NCBI GenBank assembly: GCA_009702305.1
Contig: WLIH01000066.1
Location: 1-8,876, forward strand
Length of the DNA stretch: 8,876 bases
Reading direction: 5' to 3'
Origin: Actinomycetota bacterium
GTDB lineage: Bacteria; Actinomycetota; Actinomycetes; Propionibacteriales; Nocardioidaceae
The notes under the pieces were generated by a model. The model ran no database searches. It was not told the origin of the DNA and worked only from the letters and a program-made list of their open reading frames with translations. This document shows positions 1 to 6,293 of this stretch, piece after piece; the first letter of the stretch is position 1; each line of letters opens with the position of its first letter. A program made the translations under genes and the position numbers.

Positions 1-91
1 GCAGCGTGGTGAGGGTGCACAGGTGCCGCTCGGTCCAGAAGTCCTGCAGTGCCTGGGGCACGTCGTCCCACCCCGGTCGGTACGACGTCAT
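1..91 (-). CDS. F420/PPOX-family flavin-type oxidoreductase, N-terminal fragment
   Basis: Only the first 30 residues are in the window; the gene continues past the left edge. The fragment begins MTSYRPGWDDVPQALQDFW and continues TERHLCTLTTL. This matches the N-terminus of pyridoxamine-5'-phosphate-oxidase-like split-barrel proteins, in which a short helix precedes a first beta strand of the type 'ATLTTLRPDG'. In actinobacteria many such proteins bind the deazaflavin F420 rather than FMN, so 'PPOX-class, probably F420-dependent' is the likely annotation; substrate unknown. The ATG is supported by a strong Shine-Dalgarno AAGGGGGA nine bases upstream (positions 101-108). It lies 49 bases beyond the pmt stop on the same strand and may be the last gene of the xseA-xseB-pmt run. 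The cofactor and catalytic part are not visible, so the family call rests on a short segment. Confidence 0.72.
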   Translation of the reverse strand, partial: MTSYRPGWDDVPQALQDFWTERHLCTLTTL

Positions 92-100
92 CGGTGCTCG

Positions 101-108
101 TCCCCCTT
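101..108 (-). promoter_or_regulatory. Ribosome binding site of the PPOX-family gene
   Basis: AAGGGGGA on the minus strand, nine bases before the ATG at 91. It is one of the clearest Shine-Dalgarno sequences in the window and fixes the start of the partial gene at the left edge. It sits immediately downstream of the 15-bp tandem repeat; the last repeat copy ends one base before it. Confidence 0.7.
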
Positions 109-148
109 GCTCAGATCCCTCTGGCTCAGATCCGTCTGGCTCAGATCC
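109..148. repeat. 15-bp tandem repeat covering the pmt stop codon (three copies)
   Basis: The ten bases GCTCAGATCC (plus strand) occur at 109-118, 124-133 and 139-148, an exact 15-base period, with spacer bases CTCTG and GTCTG that differ at one position. On the minus strand, in the pmt reading frame, each copy contains ATC-TGA. The end of pmt therefore reads WI-stop, then two further in-frame TGA codons 15 and 30 bases later. The repeat fills most of the pmt/PPOX intergenic space. It most simply reflects slippage duplication of the gene's terminal codons. Confidence 0.85.
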
Positions 149-1832
149 ATCGGCTGAACCAGATCCGGTCCAGCCACTCGGAGTGCGTCAGCAGGCCGTT
201 GGTGAAGATCGGCCAGAACCAGGCGAAGTTCAGCAGCACGAGCACGACGAACGACCCGGACACGATCACGCCGACGGTGCGGCGGGTGCTCGGCTCGGGT
301 GAGCTGCCGATCAGCTTGCCGATCGCCAGGGTGAGCGCGAGCACGATGAACGGCAGCGTGACGACGGCGTAGAACAGGAAGATCGGCCGGTCGTCGTAGA
401 GCAGCCACGGCAGCCACGTCGACGCGGTGCCGACCACGGCCAGGCCGTAGCGCCAGTCCCGCGCGCCGACCCACATCAGGGCCGCGAAGACCAGGGCGAT
501 GATGCCGCCCCACCAGATCATCGGCGTGCCGATCAGCAGCACCTGGCGCAGGCAGTCGCTGCCGGCCGGGGCGTCGCAGCCGCGGGTGCCGGGCTGGATG
601 TCGGTGTCGGCGGCGACCCCGACGGGTCGGTTGAGCAGCAGCCAGCCCGACGGCTGCGACGCGTAGGTGTGCTCGGCGCAGTTGAGGAAGTGGGTGTGGA
701 ACTCGTAGACGTCGTGGTGGTAGCTCCACAGCGAGCGCAGCGACTGCACGAGCTCGCCGGGACCGGACGCGTCCGGCTCGGTCGCGGTCGGCCACCGTTT
801 CGTGGGGTCGAGCTCGTTGTCGGCGCTCTCGCCGTTGCAGCCGCGCTCGGCGACGAACTGGGTGTACTGCGTGGAGGACAGATGCTCCTCGTACTGGTCG
901 GCGTGCACGAGCCAGCCGGCCCAGGTCGCGACGTAGACGACCACGCCCACGAGCACCAGGTGCACGAACGCCGGGATGCCGTCGACCACGGCGGAGCGCA
1001 CGACCGAGTGGCGCACCCCGAAGGAGCGGCGGGCTCCGGCACTCCAGAGCCAGACCATGATCCCGAAGGCGGCCAGCGGGTAGACCGCGGTCCACTTGGT
1101 GCCGCACGCCAGGCCGAAGCAGATGCCGCCGACGAAGAGCCACGGCCGCCACAGCAGCGACCGGACCGGCCCCCAGGCCGTCGGCTCGCTCAGCTGCTCG
1201 GGCACCAGGCGCGCCATCTTGGCGCGGTACCAGTCGCGGTCGTTGACCAGGCAGGCCACCGCGCAGAGCGTGAAGAAGGCCAGGAAGATGTCGAGCAGTG
1301 CCAGCCGCGACAGCACGAACTGCAGCCCGTCGAGCATCAGCAGGAGTCCGGCGACCAGGCCGAGCGCGGTCGAGCCGGTCACCCGCCGGGCGAGTCGGCA
1401 CATCACCAGCACCATCAGCGCACCGACGACCGCCGAGGCGACCCGCCAGCCGAAGGGGTCCATGTCGAAGGCCTTCTCGCCGAGCCCGATCAGCCATTTG
1501 CCGACCTCGGGGTGCACGATCATCGACGGATCGTCCTGCCACTGGCCGCGGGTGGCGCCGCTCAGGATCTTGTCGTTGGCGTCCTCGACGTACTCCAACA
1601 CGTAGCCGTGGTTGATCAGCGACCAGGCGTCCTTGGCGTAGTACGTCTCGTCGAACTCGAACTCCTTCGGCGAGCCGAGCTTCCACAGCCGCAGGAAGAG
1701 CGCCAGGAACATCAGCGCGATGCTGGAGGTCCAGCCGATGAAGGGATCCTCGAGTTTGAGCCGCCCCCGTGCGCGCTGCCAGGCCGACGGCAGGCTGGTG
1801 AGCTCGTCGCGCTCCGGCACCTGCGTGGTCAC
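141..1832 (-). CDS. pmt: Dolichyl-phosphate-mannose--protein O-mannosyltransferase (PMT family, GT39)
   Basis: An integral membrane glycosyltransferase of 563 residues. Actinobacterial members transfer mannose from polyprenyl-phosphate-mannose to Ser/Thr of proteins being exported through Sec. After a charged cytosolic N-terminus (about 1-35) comes a first membrane helix, then an external loop with FEFDETYYAKDA. The D61-E62 pair matches the catalytic DE motif of PMTs. HPEVGKW (around residues 105-111) and many hydrophobic helices follow. An external loop in the middle holds several cysteines (RGCNGE, LNCAEH, RGCDAPAG, SDC), which could form disulfides. The C-terminus WFSRWI is typical of the family. 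The start is GTG, since no ATG lies between the xseB stop and the first helix; it is preceded by a weak GTAGAG. The gene lies 25 bases after xseB, so is probably co-transcribed. Three successive in-frame TGA codons follow (see repeat). Confidence 0.9.
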   Translation of the reverse strand: MTTQVPERDELTSLPSAWQRARGRLKLEDPFIGWTSSIALMFLALFLRLWKLGSPKEFEFDETYYAKDAWSLINHGYVLEYVEDANDKILSGATRGQWQDDPSMIVHPEVGKWLIGLGEKAFDMDPFGWRVASAVVGALMVLVMCRLARRVTGSTALGLVAGLLLMLDGLQFVLSRLALLDIFLAFFTLCAVACLVNDRDWYRAKMARLVPEQLSEPTAWGPVRSLLWRPWLFVGGICFGLACGTKWTAVYPLAAFGIMVWLWSAGARRSFGVRHSVVRSAVVDGIPAFVHLVLVGVVVYVATWAGWLVHADQYEEHLSSTQYTQFVAERGCNGESADNELDPTKRWPTATEPDASGPGELVQSLRSLWSYHHDVYEFHTHFLNCAEHTYASQPSGWLLLNRPVGVAADTDIQPGTRGCDAPAGSDCLRQVLLIGTPMIWWGGIIALVFAALMWVGARDWRYGLAVVGTASTWLPWLLYDDRPIFLFYAVVTLPFIVLALTLAIGKLIGSSPEPSTRRTVGVIVSGSFVVLVLLNFAWFWPIFTNGLLTHSEWLDRIWFSRWI

Positions 1833-1857
1833 GGTGCGGAACTCTACGGTGCCGGTG

Positions 1858-2052
1858 CTAGTCGGACTCGAGCACGGCGTCGAGGCGCTGGCGGGCGCCG
1901 TCGAGCCACTCCTGGCACCACCCGGCGAGCACCTCGCCGCGCTCCCACAGGGCGAGCGACTCCTCCAGGGTCGTGCCCCCGGCCTCGAGGCGGCGCACGA
2001 CCTCGACGAGCTCCTCGCGGGCGGCTTCGTAGGACAGCTTGTCCTCAGGCAT
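1858..2052 (-). CDS. xseB: Exodeoxyribonuclease VII small subunit
   Basis: A 64-residue protein, of normal length for XseB. It contains the family core [20 protein letters not shown], then [21 protein letters not shown], which forms a helical hairpin that binds the large subunit. Several copies of XseB coat the XseA helices to form active exonuclease VII, which degrades single-stranded DNA from both ends in repair and recombination. The ATG start overlaps the last eight bases of xseA (2045-2052), and a Shine-Dalgarno GGAGGA lies four bases upstream (2057-2062) inside xseA. This suggests translational coupling with the large subunit. The product ends LDAVLESD before a TAG stop. Confidence 0.95.
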   Translation of the reverse strand: MPEDKLSYEAAREELVEVVRRLEAGGTTLEESLALWERGEVLAGWCQEWLDGARQRLDAVLESD

Positions 2053-3292
2053 CGGGTCCTCCGGTGCTCACGGGGTCGGGCTCGACCCGGGTGGTGGTGG
2101 CGTGGATGCGGCCGTCGGCGACGCGCACGCTGATCAGGGTGTCGGCGGCGACGCCGTCGGTCGAGGTGAGCACGTGCCCGTCGGCGTCCTGCAGCACGGC
2201 GTAGCCCCGCCTCAGCGTCTCGAGCGGGGAGAGGGCCCGGGCCCGGGCGCGCTGGTGGCCGATGTCGTCGGCGGCGCGGTCGAGGCGGTGGGTGACGCTG
2301 CGGCGCGAGCGCTCGCGCAGCGCGGTGAGCTCGTCGGTGCGCGCGGTGACCAGCGAGCGCGGATCGGCCAGTGCGGGCCGCGAGCGGAGGGCGGCGAGAC
2401 CGGAATGCTCGCGGGAGAGGTACGCCGCGAGCGTCGCCCGGATCCGGTCGCGGGCCCAGGTCACGCCGCGGATCTCCTCCACCACGTCGGGCACGACCAG
2501 GGAGGCCGCGTCGGTCGGTGTCGAGGCGCGGACGTCGGCCACCAGGTCGAGCAGGGGGCTGTCGGGCTCGTGGCCGATCGCCGAGACGACCGGAGTGCGC
2601 ATCCGGTGCACGGTGCGCAGCAGCGCCTCGTCGGAGAAGGGGAGCAGGTCCTCGACCGCGCCGCCGCCGCGCGCGACGACCACGACGTCGACGTCGCGGT
2701 GCCGCTCGAGACGCTCCAGCGCCTCCATCACCTCGGCCGCACACCGGGGTCCCTGCATGGCGGCGTAGGCGACCTCGAACTCGACGGCCGGCCAGCGCCG
2801 GCGCGCGTTGTCGAGGACGTCGCGCTCCGCCGCGCTGTGGGGGGCGGTCACGAGGCCGACCCTGGTCGGCAGGAACGGCAGCTCGCGCTTGAGCTCGGGC
2901 GCGAAGAGGCCCTCGGCGGCGAGCAGCTGGCGGCGACGCTCGAGCTGGGCGAGCAGCTCGCCGAGGCCGACCATCCGGATCTCGCGGGCGTAGAGCGACA
3001 TGGTGCCGCGGTTGGCGTAGTACGACGGCTTGGCGTGCACGACGACGCTCGCCCCCTCGACCAGAGGCGGGTTCAGGCTGTCGAAGAGCGTGCGCGAGCA
3101 GGTCACCGGCACCGAGATGTCGGCCACGGTGTCGCGCAGCGTCATGAAGACGGTGTTGACGCCGGGTCGCCGGCTCAGCTGGGCGATCTGGCCCTCGACC
3201 CACACCGGGCCGAGCCGCTCGATCCACCCGGAGATCGCGTTGGCGATCTGCCGCACCGGTGCCGGCGCCTCCGGGGTCGTCTCCAGGGCCAT
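2045..3292 (-). CDS. xseA: Exodeoxyribonuclease VII large subunit
   Basis: A 415-residue protein with the complete XseA layout. An N-terminal OB-fold DNA-binding domain spans about residues 13-108 ([29 protein letters not shown]). The catalytic domain follows ([33 protein letters not shown] at 208-222; GHEPD at 240-244; [13 protein letters not shown]). A long alpha-helical region then carries the XseB binding surface, and the chain ends with a short beta-rich tail ([16 protein letters not shown]). E. coli-type enzymes have GHETD; GHEPD appears typical of actinobacterial versions. With XseB it forms exonuclease VII, which trims single-stranded DNA. The ATG has no Shine-Dalgarno, but TACTGT stands six bases upstream, the spacing of a leaderless transcript. 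It is divergent from ispH and heads the leftward run. Confidence 0.95.
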   Translation of the reverse strand: MALETTPEAPAPVRQIANAISGWIERLGPVWVEGQIAQLSRRPGVNTVFMTLRDTVADISVPVTCSRTLFDSLNPPLVEGASVVVHAKPSYYANRGTMSLYAREIRMVGLGELLAQLERRRQLLAAEGLFAPELKRELPFLPTRVGLVTAPHSAAERDVLDNARRRWPAVEFEVAYAAMQGPRCAAEVMEALERLERHRDVDVVVVARGGGAVEDLLPFSDEALLRTVHRMRTPVVSAIGHEPDSPLLDLVADVRASTPTDAASLVVPDVVEEIRGVTWARDRIRATLAAYLSREHSGLAALRSRPALADPRSLVTARTDELTALRERSRRSVTHRLDRAADDIGHQRARARALSPLETLRRGYAVLQDADGHVLTSTDGVAADTLISVRVADGRIHATTTRVEPDPVSTGGPDA

Positions 3293-3298
3293 GCGGTG

Positions 3299-3304
3299 AC
3301 AGTA
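3299..3304 (-). promoter_or_regulatory. Candidate -10 element of xseA (leaderless promoter)
   Basis: TACTGT on the minus strand fits the actinobacterial TANNNT -10 consensus. Six bases (CACCGC) separate it from the xseA ATG, so transcription starting seven bases after the hexamer would begin at the A of the start codon. No Shine-Dalgarno is present, which agrees with leaderless translation. No good -35 hexamer is seen; the -35 area lies within the 13-bp repeats. Confidence 0.5.
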
Positions 3305-3307
3305 GGG

Positions 3308-3360
3308 GATCGGCCCGACGGATCGGCCCGACGGATCGGCCCGACTGATCAGGCCCGCTG
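3308..3360. repeat. 13-bp tandem repeat in the xseA/ispH divergent promoter
   Basis: GATCGGCCCGACG is present at 3308-3320 and 3321-3333. A third copy at 3334-3346 differs only in the last base (T for G). A degenerate fourth, GATCAGGCCCGCTG, occupies 3347-3360. The array fills more than half of the 91-base spacer between two divergent genes and covers the expected -35 regions of both. It also creates the palindrome TGATCA at 3346-3351. It could be a set of operator sites or a slippage expansion; nothing in the window identifies a binding protein. Confidence 0.85.
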
Positions 3361-3371
3361 GTCGCAGCGCC

Positions 3372-3377
3372 TACGAT
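3372..3377 (+). promoter_or_regulatory. Candidate -10 element of ispH (leaderless promoter)
   Basis: TACGAT fits TANNNT and is followed by six bases (GAGCCT) and then the ispH ATG. This is exactly the geometry of the opposing xseA promoter. Predicted transcription would start at the ATG itself. There is no purine-rich Shine-Dalgarno in the six bases, and no clear -35 element. Confidence 0.55.
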
Positions 3378-3383
3378 GAGCCT

Positions 3384-4394
3384 ATGAGCACCGACATGGG
3401 CATGCCGCCGATCCTGTCGCCCCAGGAGGCCGAGAAGGCCGTCCTGCTGGCGGCGCCTCGCGGCTACTGCGCCGGTGTCGACCGAGCGGTCGTGACCGTC
3501 GAGCAGGCGCTCGACCTCTACGGGTCGCCGGTCTATGTCCGCAAGCAGATCGTGCACAACAAGCACGTCGTGGCCGACCTCGAGGCCCGCGGCGCGATCT
3601 TCGTGGAGGAGCTCGACGAGGTGCCGCCGGGCGAGACGGTCGTCTTCTCCGCCCACGGTGTCTCGCCCGAGGTGCACCGTCAGGCTGCCGAGCGCGACCT
3701 GAAGACCATCGACGCGACCTGCCCGCTCGTGACGAAGGTGCACCACGAGGCGAAGCGCTTCGCCGCCGACGACTACGACATCCTGCTGATCGGGCACGAA
3801 GGTCACGAAGAGGTCGAGGGCACCGCCGGGGAGGCTCCCGACCACATCCAGCTGGTGCAGTCGCCCGCCGACGTGCCCGGCATCGTCGTGCGCGACCCGG
3901 CCCGCGTCGCCTGGCTCTCGCAGACGACGCTGTCGGTCGACGAGACGCTGGAGACCGTCGCCGCGATCCGCGAGCGCTTCCCGCTGCTGCTCGACCCGCC
4001 CAGCGACGACATCTGCTACGCCACCCAGAACCGCCAGCTCGCGGTCAAGGAGATCTCCGACGACACCGACCTGGTCATCGTCGTCGGCTCGGGCAACTCC
4101 TCGAACTCCGTGCGGCTGGTCGAGGTGGCGCTCGAGGCCGGTGCCCACGCGGCGTACCGCGTGGACGACGCCAGCGAGATCGACGAGTCCTGGCTCGACG
4201 GCGTCCGCACCGTCAGCGTCACCTCGGGCGCGAGCGTGCCGGAGGCGCTCGTCGACGGGGTGCTGGCCTACCTGACCGAGCGCGGCTACCCCGACGCCAC
4301 GGCCGTGCACAGCGCGGAGGAGTCGCTGATCTTCTCGCTGCCCAAGGAGCTGCGCCGCGACATCAAGGCGGCTGCTGCCGCGGCCGCTCGCTGA
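3384..4394 (+). CDS. ispH: 4-hydroxy-3-methylbut-2-enyl diphosphate reductase (IspH/LytB)
   Basis: A 336-residue cytosolic iron-sulfur enzyme. It performs the last step of the MEP isoprenoid pathway, reducing HMBPP to IPP and DMAPP. The three cysteines that ligate the [4Fe-4S] cluster are visible: C29 in [13 protein letters not shown]113 in [12 protein letters not shown] and C211 in [11 protein letters not shown]. The substrate-binding and proton-relay motifs VHNKHVV (H58), FSAHGVSP (H91) and [12 protein letters not shown] (H138 and E143) are intact, as is [11 protein letters not shown] near the C-terminus. The length is normal. The start is chosen because the ATG stands six bases after a TACGAT -10 element, consistent with leaderless expression. 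Two further in-frame ATGs (residues 5 and 7) lack ribosome binding sites. The C-terminus is an alanine-rich tail. It is convergent with the glycosyltransferase gene, with 19 bases between the stop codons. Confidence 0.96.
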   Translation: MSTDMGMPPILSPQEAEKAVLLAAPRGYCAGVDRAVVTVEQALDLYGSPVYVRKQIVHNKHVVADLEARGAIFVEELDEVPPGETVVFSAHGVSPEVHRQAAERDLKTIDATCPLVTKVHHEAKRFAADDYDILLIGHEGHEEVEGTAGEAPDHIQLVQSPADVPGIVVRDPARVAWLSQTTLSVDETLETVAAIRERFPLLLDPPSDDICYATQNRQLAVKEISDDTDLVIVVGSGNSSNSVRLVEVALEAGAHAAYRVDDASEIDESWLDGVRTVSVTSGASVPEALVDGVLAYLTERGYPDATAVHSAEESLIFSLPKELRRDIKAAAAAAAR

Positions 4395-4395
4395 G

Positions 4396-4442
4396 CGTCG
4401 AGACGACCCGTTCCTACCGCTCCACCCGTCGAGACGACCCGT
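4396..4442. repeat. 16-bp direct repeat at the ispH / glycosyltransferase junction
   Basis: CGTCGAGACGACCCGT occurs twice without mismatch, at 4396-4411 and 4427-4442, with starts 31 bases apart. The first copy begins one base after the ispH stop and lies in the intergenic gap. The second lies inside the last codons of the glycosyltransferase gene. Each copy contains CGAGACG, whose complement CGTCTCG follows at 4453-4459. Confidence 0.8.
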
Positions 4443-5463
4443 AGTGACGCGACGTCTCGGCCTCGGCGCTACTGGGGCGTGATCGTCCCGAGAGCGACGT
4501 CACCCCGGGATGCGCTCCGCGTGCCGCCAGGGCCAGGGAGTAGAGCGGTCGGTCCTGGGCCTGGACGTAGATCCGCCCGAGGTAGCTGCCGATGACGCCC
4601 ATCATGATCAGCTGCAGGCCGCTGAGCAGGAACATGCCGACCCCGAGGAAAGCCCAGCCCGGCACCGCGTCCTCGGGGTGGATGAGCCGCACCCCCAGCA
4701 CGTAGAGGGCCATCAGGATGCTGAAGCCGGAGATGACGAAGCCGAGCCGGGAGATCATCCGCAGCGGTGCGGTGGAGAAGCCCAGGATGCCGTTGGCGGC
4801 GAAGCGCACCATCGCTCGCAGGGGGTAGCCGCTGGTGCCGGCGTGGCGCTCGTCGCGATCGAAGAGCAAGGCCTCTTGGCGGAATCCCACGTGGGCCACG
4901 ATGCCGCGCAGGAAGCGGTCGTGCTCGCGGTAGCGGCCGACCTCGGCGACCACCCGGCGATCCATCAACCGGAAGTCGCCGACGTTGCGCGGGATCTCGA
5001 CGTCAGCGAGTCGGTCGAGCATCCAGTAGAAGGCCCACGCGGTCGAGCGTTTGAACGCGGTGTCGCGGCGGGTGCGGCGTTGCGCGTAGACGACGTCGGC
5101 GCCGTCCTCCCACATGGTCAGCATCTCGATGCTGACCCGTGGTGGATCCTGCAGATCGGTGTCCATCACGATCACGGCATCGGCCTCGGTGGCGACGTCG
5201 AGACCCGCGGTGACGGCCATCTGATGCCCGAAGTTGCGCGACAGATCGAGCACGGTGACCCGGGTGTCGCTGCGGCGCAGACCGAGCAGGGCGGCGAGGG
5301 AGTCATCGCGGCTGCCGTCGTTGACGTAGATGAACTCGAAGTCGAGATCGGGCCGCGCTCGGGTCGCCTCGAGGAGTCGCTCGTGGAAGAGGTGGATGTT
5401 CTCCGCCTCGTCGTAGACGGGCAGCACGTAGGCCACCGTCTGTCGTGCTCTGGTGTCGCGCAT
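4414..5463 (-). CDS. Family 2 glycosyltransferase, polyprenyl-phosphate sugar synthase type (GtrB/DPM1-like)
   Basis: A 349-residue protein with an N-terminal GT-A domain and two C-terminal membrane helices (about 241-261 and 269-296), the architecture of GtrB/CsbB/ArnC-type enzymes. Motifs in order: LPVYDEAENI (14-23), VNDGSRDDS (47-55), DLSRNFGHQMAV (73-84), the metal-binding region MDTDLQDPP (100-108), NVGDFRLMDRRV (160-171) and RFLRGIVAHVGF (183-194). Such enzymes move a sugar from a nucleotide donor onto undecaprenyl or decaprenyl phosphate on the cytosolic face. The lipid-linked sugar is then used outside the membrane. The sugar cannot be read from sequence. The C-terminal 40 residues are polar, low in complexity and probably disordered. 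The start ATG has a good GGAGGGG (5467-5473) just upstream. No flippase (GtrA-like) gene is adjacent. A partnership with the nearby Pmt is possible but unproven. Confidence 0.88.
   Translation of the reverse strand: MRDTRARQTVAYVLPVYDEAENIHLFHERLLEATRARPDLDFEFIYVNDGSRDDSLAALLGLRRSDTRVTVLDLSRNFGHQMAVTAGLDVATEADAVIVMDTDLQDPPRVSIEMLTMWEDGADVVYAQRRTRRDTAFKRSTAWAFYWMLDRLADVEIPRNVGDFRLMDRRVVAEVGRYREHDRFLRGIVAHVGFRQEALLFDRDERHAGTSGYPLRAMVRFAANGILGFSTAPLRMISRLGFVISGFSILMALYVLGVRLIHPEDAVPGWAFLGVGMFLLSGLQLIMMGVIGSYLGRIYVQAQDRPLYSLALAARGAHPGVTSLSGRSRPSSAEAETSRHYGSSRRVER
4428..4461 (+). terminator. Possible hairpin downstream of ispH
   Basis: GTCGAGACG (4428-4436) can pair with CGTCTCGGC (4453-4461): nine pairs including one G-U, with a loop of 16 bases. 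The ispH-proximal repeat copy at 4398-4405 could compete for the same partner arm. No U-tract follows, so this is not a textbook intrinsic terminator. Its position just past ispH, inside the convergent gene, is what makes it a candidate. Confidence 0.25.
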
Positions 5464-5672
5464 CGACCCCTCCGTCGTCGGCTCCAGTGCTCACCCTTCC
5501 CTGCCACGCGGGGGCGAACCCCTCGAGCGGTCCTTCATGAAGACGCTCGTCGGGGCCACAAAGTTGGGGGGCGTCCGCACACCCCACCTAGTCGACGGCG
5601 TGGACGAGTGCCAGCCGCATGCCCACGTGCTGATTCCCCCGGGGATCTTGGTGCTCGTACGATCGTCGTCCT
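5464..5672. promoter_or_regulatory. Divergent intergenic region between the glycosyltransferase and yciO
   Basis: This 209-base spacer is the longest gene-free stretch in the window and must hold the promoters of both flanking genes. The GT ribosome binding site GGAGGGG is at 5467-5473. On the yciO side, TACGAT at 5658-5663 is a candidate -10; a start seven bases downstream would leave a 5' leader of about three bases before the ATG. No convincing -35 elements or small ORF were found. The overlapping minus-strand frame at 5303-5587 has no family resemblance that I recognise. Confidence 0.5.
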
Positions 5673-6293
5673 ATGGCCAGATATCTCGACCTCCATCCCG
5701 ACAACCCCCAGCCGCGCGTGCTCCAGCAGGTGGTGGCGGCGCTGCACGACGACGCACTCATCGCCTACCCGACCGACTCCGGGTATGCACTCGGCTGCCG
5801 GATCGGCAACCGTGACGGGCGCGACAGGATCCTGGCCATCCGCGGGCTCGACGAGCGCCACCACTTCACGCTGGTCTGCAGCGACTTCTCCCAGCTGGGT
5901 CAGCTGGTGCACGTGGACAACTCGGCCTTCCGGGCACTGCGCGCGGCGACGCCCGGTCCCTACACCTTCATCCTGCCGGGCACGCCCGAGGTGCCGCGGC
6001 GGCTGCTGCACGAGAAGAAGAAGACGGTGGGCGTGCGCATCCCCGACCATGTGGTCGTGCAGGCGCTGCTCGCTGAGCTCGGCGAGCCGCTGCTCTCCAG
6101 CTCGCTGATCCTGCCCGGTGAGACCGAGCCGCGGACGCTGGGCTGGGAGATCAAGGAGGAGCTCGACCACGTGGTCGACCTCGTCATCGAGGCAGGGGAG
6201 ACCCCGGCGGAGCCGACGACGGTCGTCGACTGGTCGAGCGGGGCGCCGGAGGTGCTGCGTCGGGGCGCCGGCGACCCGGACCGCTTCGAGTGA
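5673..6293 (+). CDS. yciO: YciO-type Sua5/YrdC family protein (L-threonylcarbamoyladenylate synthase-like)
   Basis: A 206-residue single-domain YrdC-fold protein that resembles E. coli YciO along its whole length. Visible blocks are LIAYPTDSGYALGC (29-42), ILAIRGLDERHHFTLVC (53-69), VDNSAFRAL (81-89), TPGPYTFILPGTPEVPRRLL (93-112), EKKKTVGVRIPDH (114-126), EPLLSSSLILPG (138-149) and PTTVVDWSSGAPEVLRRG. The C-terminal Sua5 domain of longer homologues is absent, as is usual for YciO. The YrdC fold binds ATP and, in TsaC/Sua5, makes threonylcarbamoyl-AMP for the t6A modification of tRNA. YciO paralogues seem not to be the main t6A enzyme, so the physiological role is uncertain. The TACGAT -10 lies nine bases before the ATG and no Shine-Dalgarno is seen. 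The last 110 bases overlap the opposing DUF6542-type gene. Confidence 0.9.
   Translation: MARYLDLHPDNPQPRVLQQVVAALHDDALIAYPTDSGYALGCRIGNRDGRDRILAIRGLDERHHFTLVCSDFSQLGQLVHVDNSAFRALRAATPGPYTFILPGTPEVPRRLLHEKKKTVGVRIPDHVVVQALLAELGEPLLSSSLILPGETEPRTLGWEIKEELDHVVDLVIEAGETPAEPTTVVDWSSGAPEVLRRGAGDPDRFE

Noticed and set aside
88..1686. Minus-strand open frame of 532 codons overlapping pmt, ending in repeated DLSQ units
   Set aside because: It is a shifted frame of pmt. The DLSQ units are just the 15-bp repeat read in another phase.
669..2204. Long plus-strand open frame (511 codons) opposite pmt and xseB
   Set aside because: Its composition (GVD, HDH and RRR runs) is that of an antisense shadow; the minus-strand genes have clear families and catalytic motifs.
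2039..3379. Plus-strand open frame of 446 codons opposite xseA
   Set aside because: Shadow of xseA with low-complexity Gly/Val/Asp/His composition and no ribosome binding site.
141..4310. A single minus-strand open frame of 1389 codons
   Set aside because: Only its last 563 codons (from 1832) encode the PMT. The upstream part runs through xseB and xseA in another frame and antisense to ispH, is rich in Arg, Ala and Pro, and has no family resemblance. It stays open because of high GC.
5303..5587. Minus-strand open frame of 94 codons upstream of and overlapping the glycosyltransferase
   Set aside because: It overlaps the start of a well-supported gene, has no ribosome binding site worth noting and its sequence looks random.
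4510..6108. Plus-strand open frame of 532 codons opposite the glycosyltransferase and through yciO
   Set aside because: It covers the antisense of one gene and a wrong frame of another, and has no recognisable domain.
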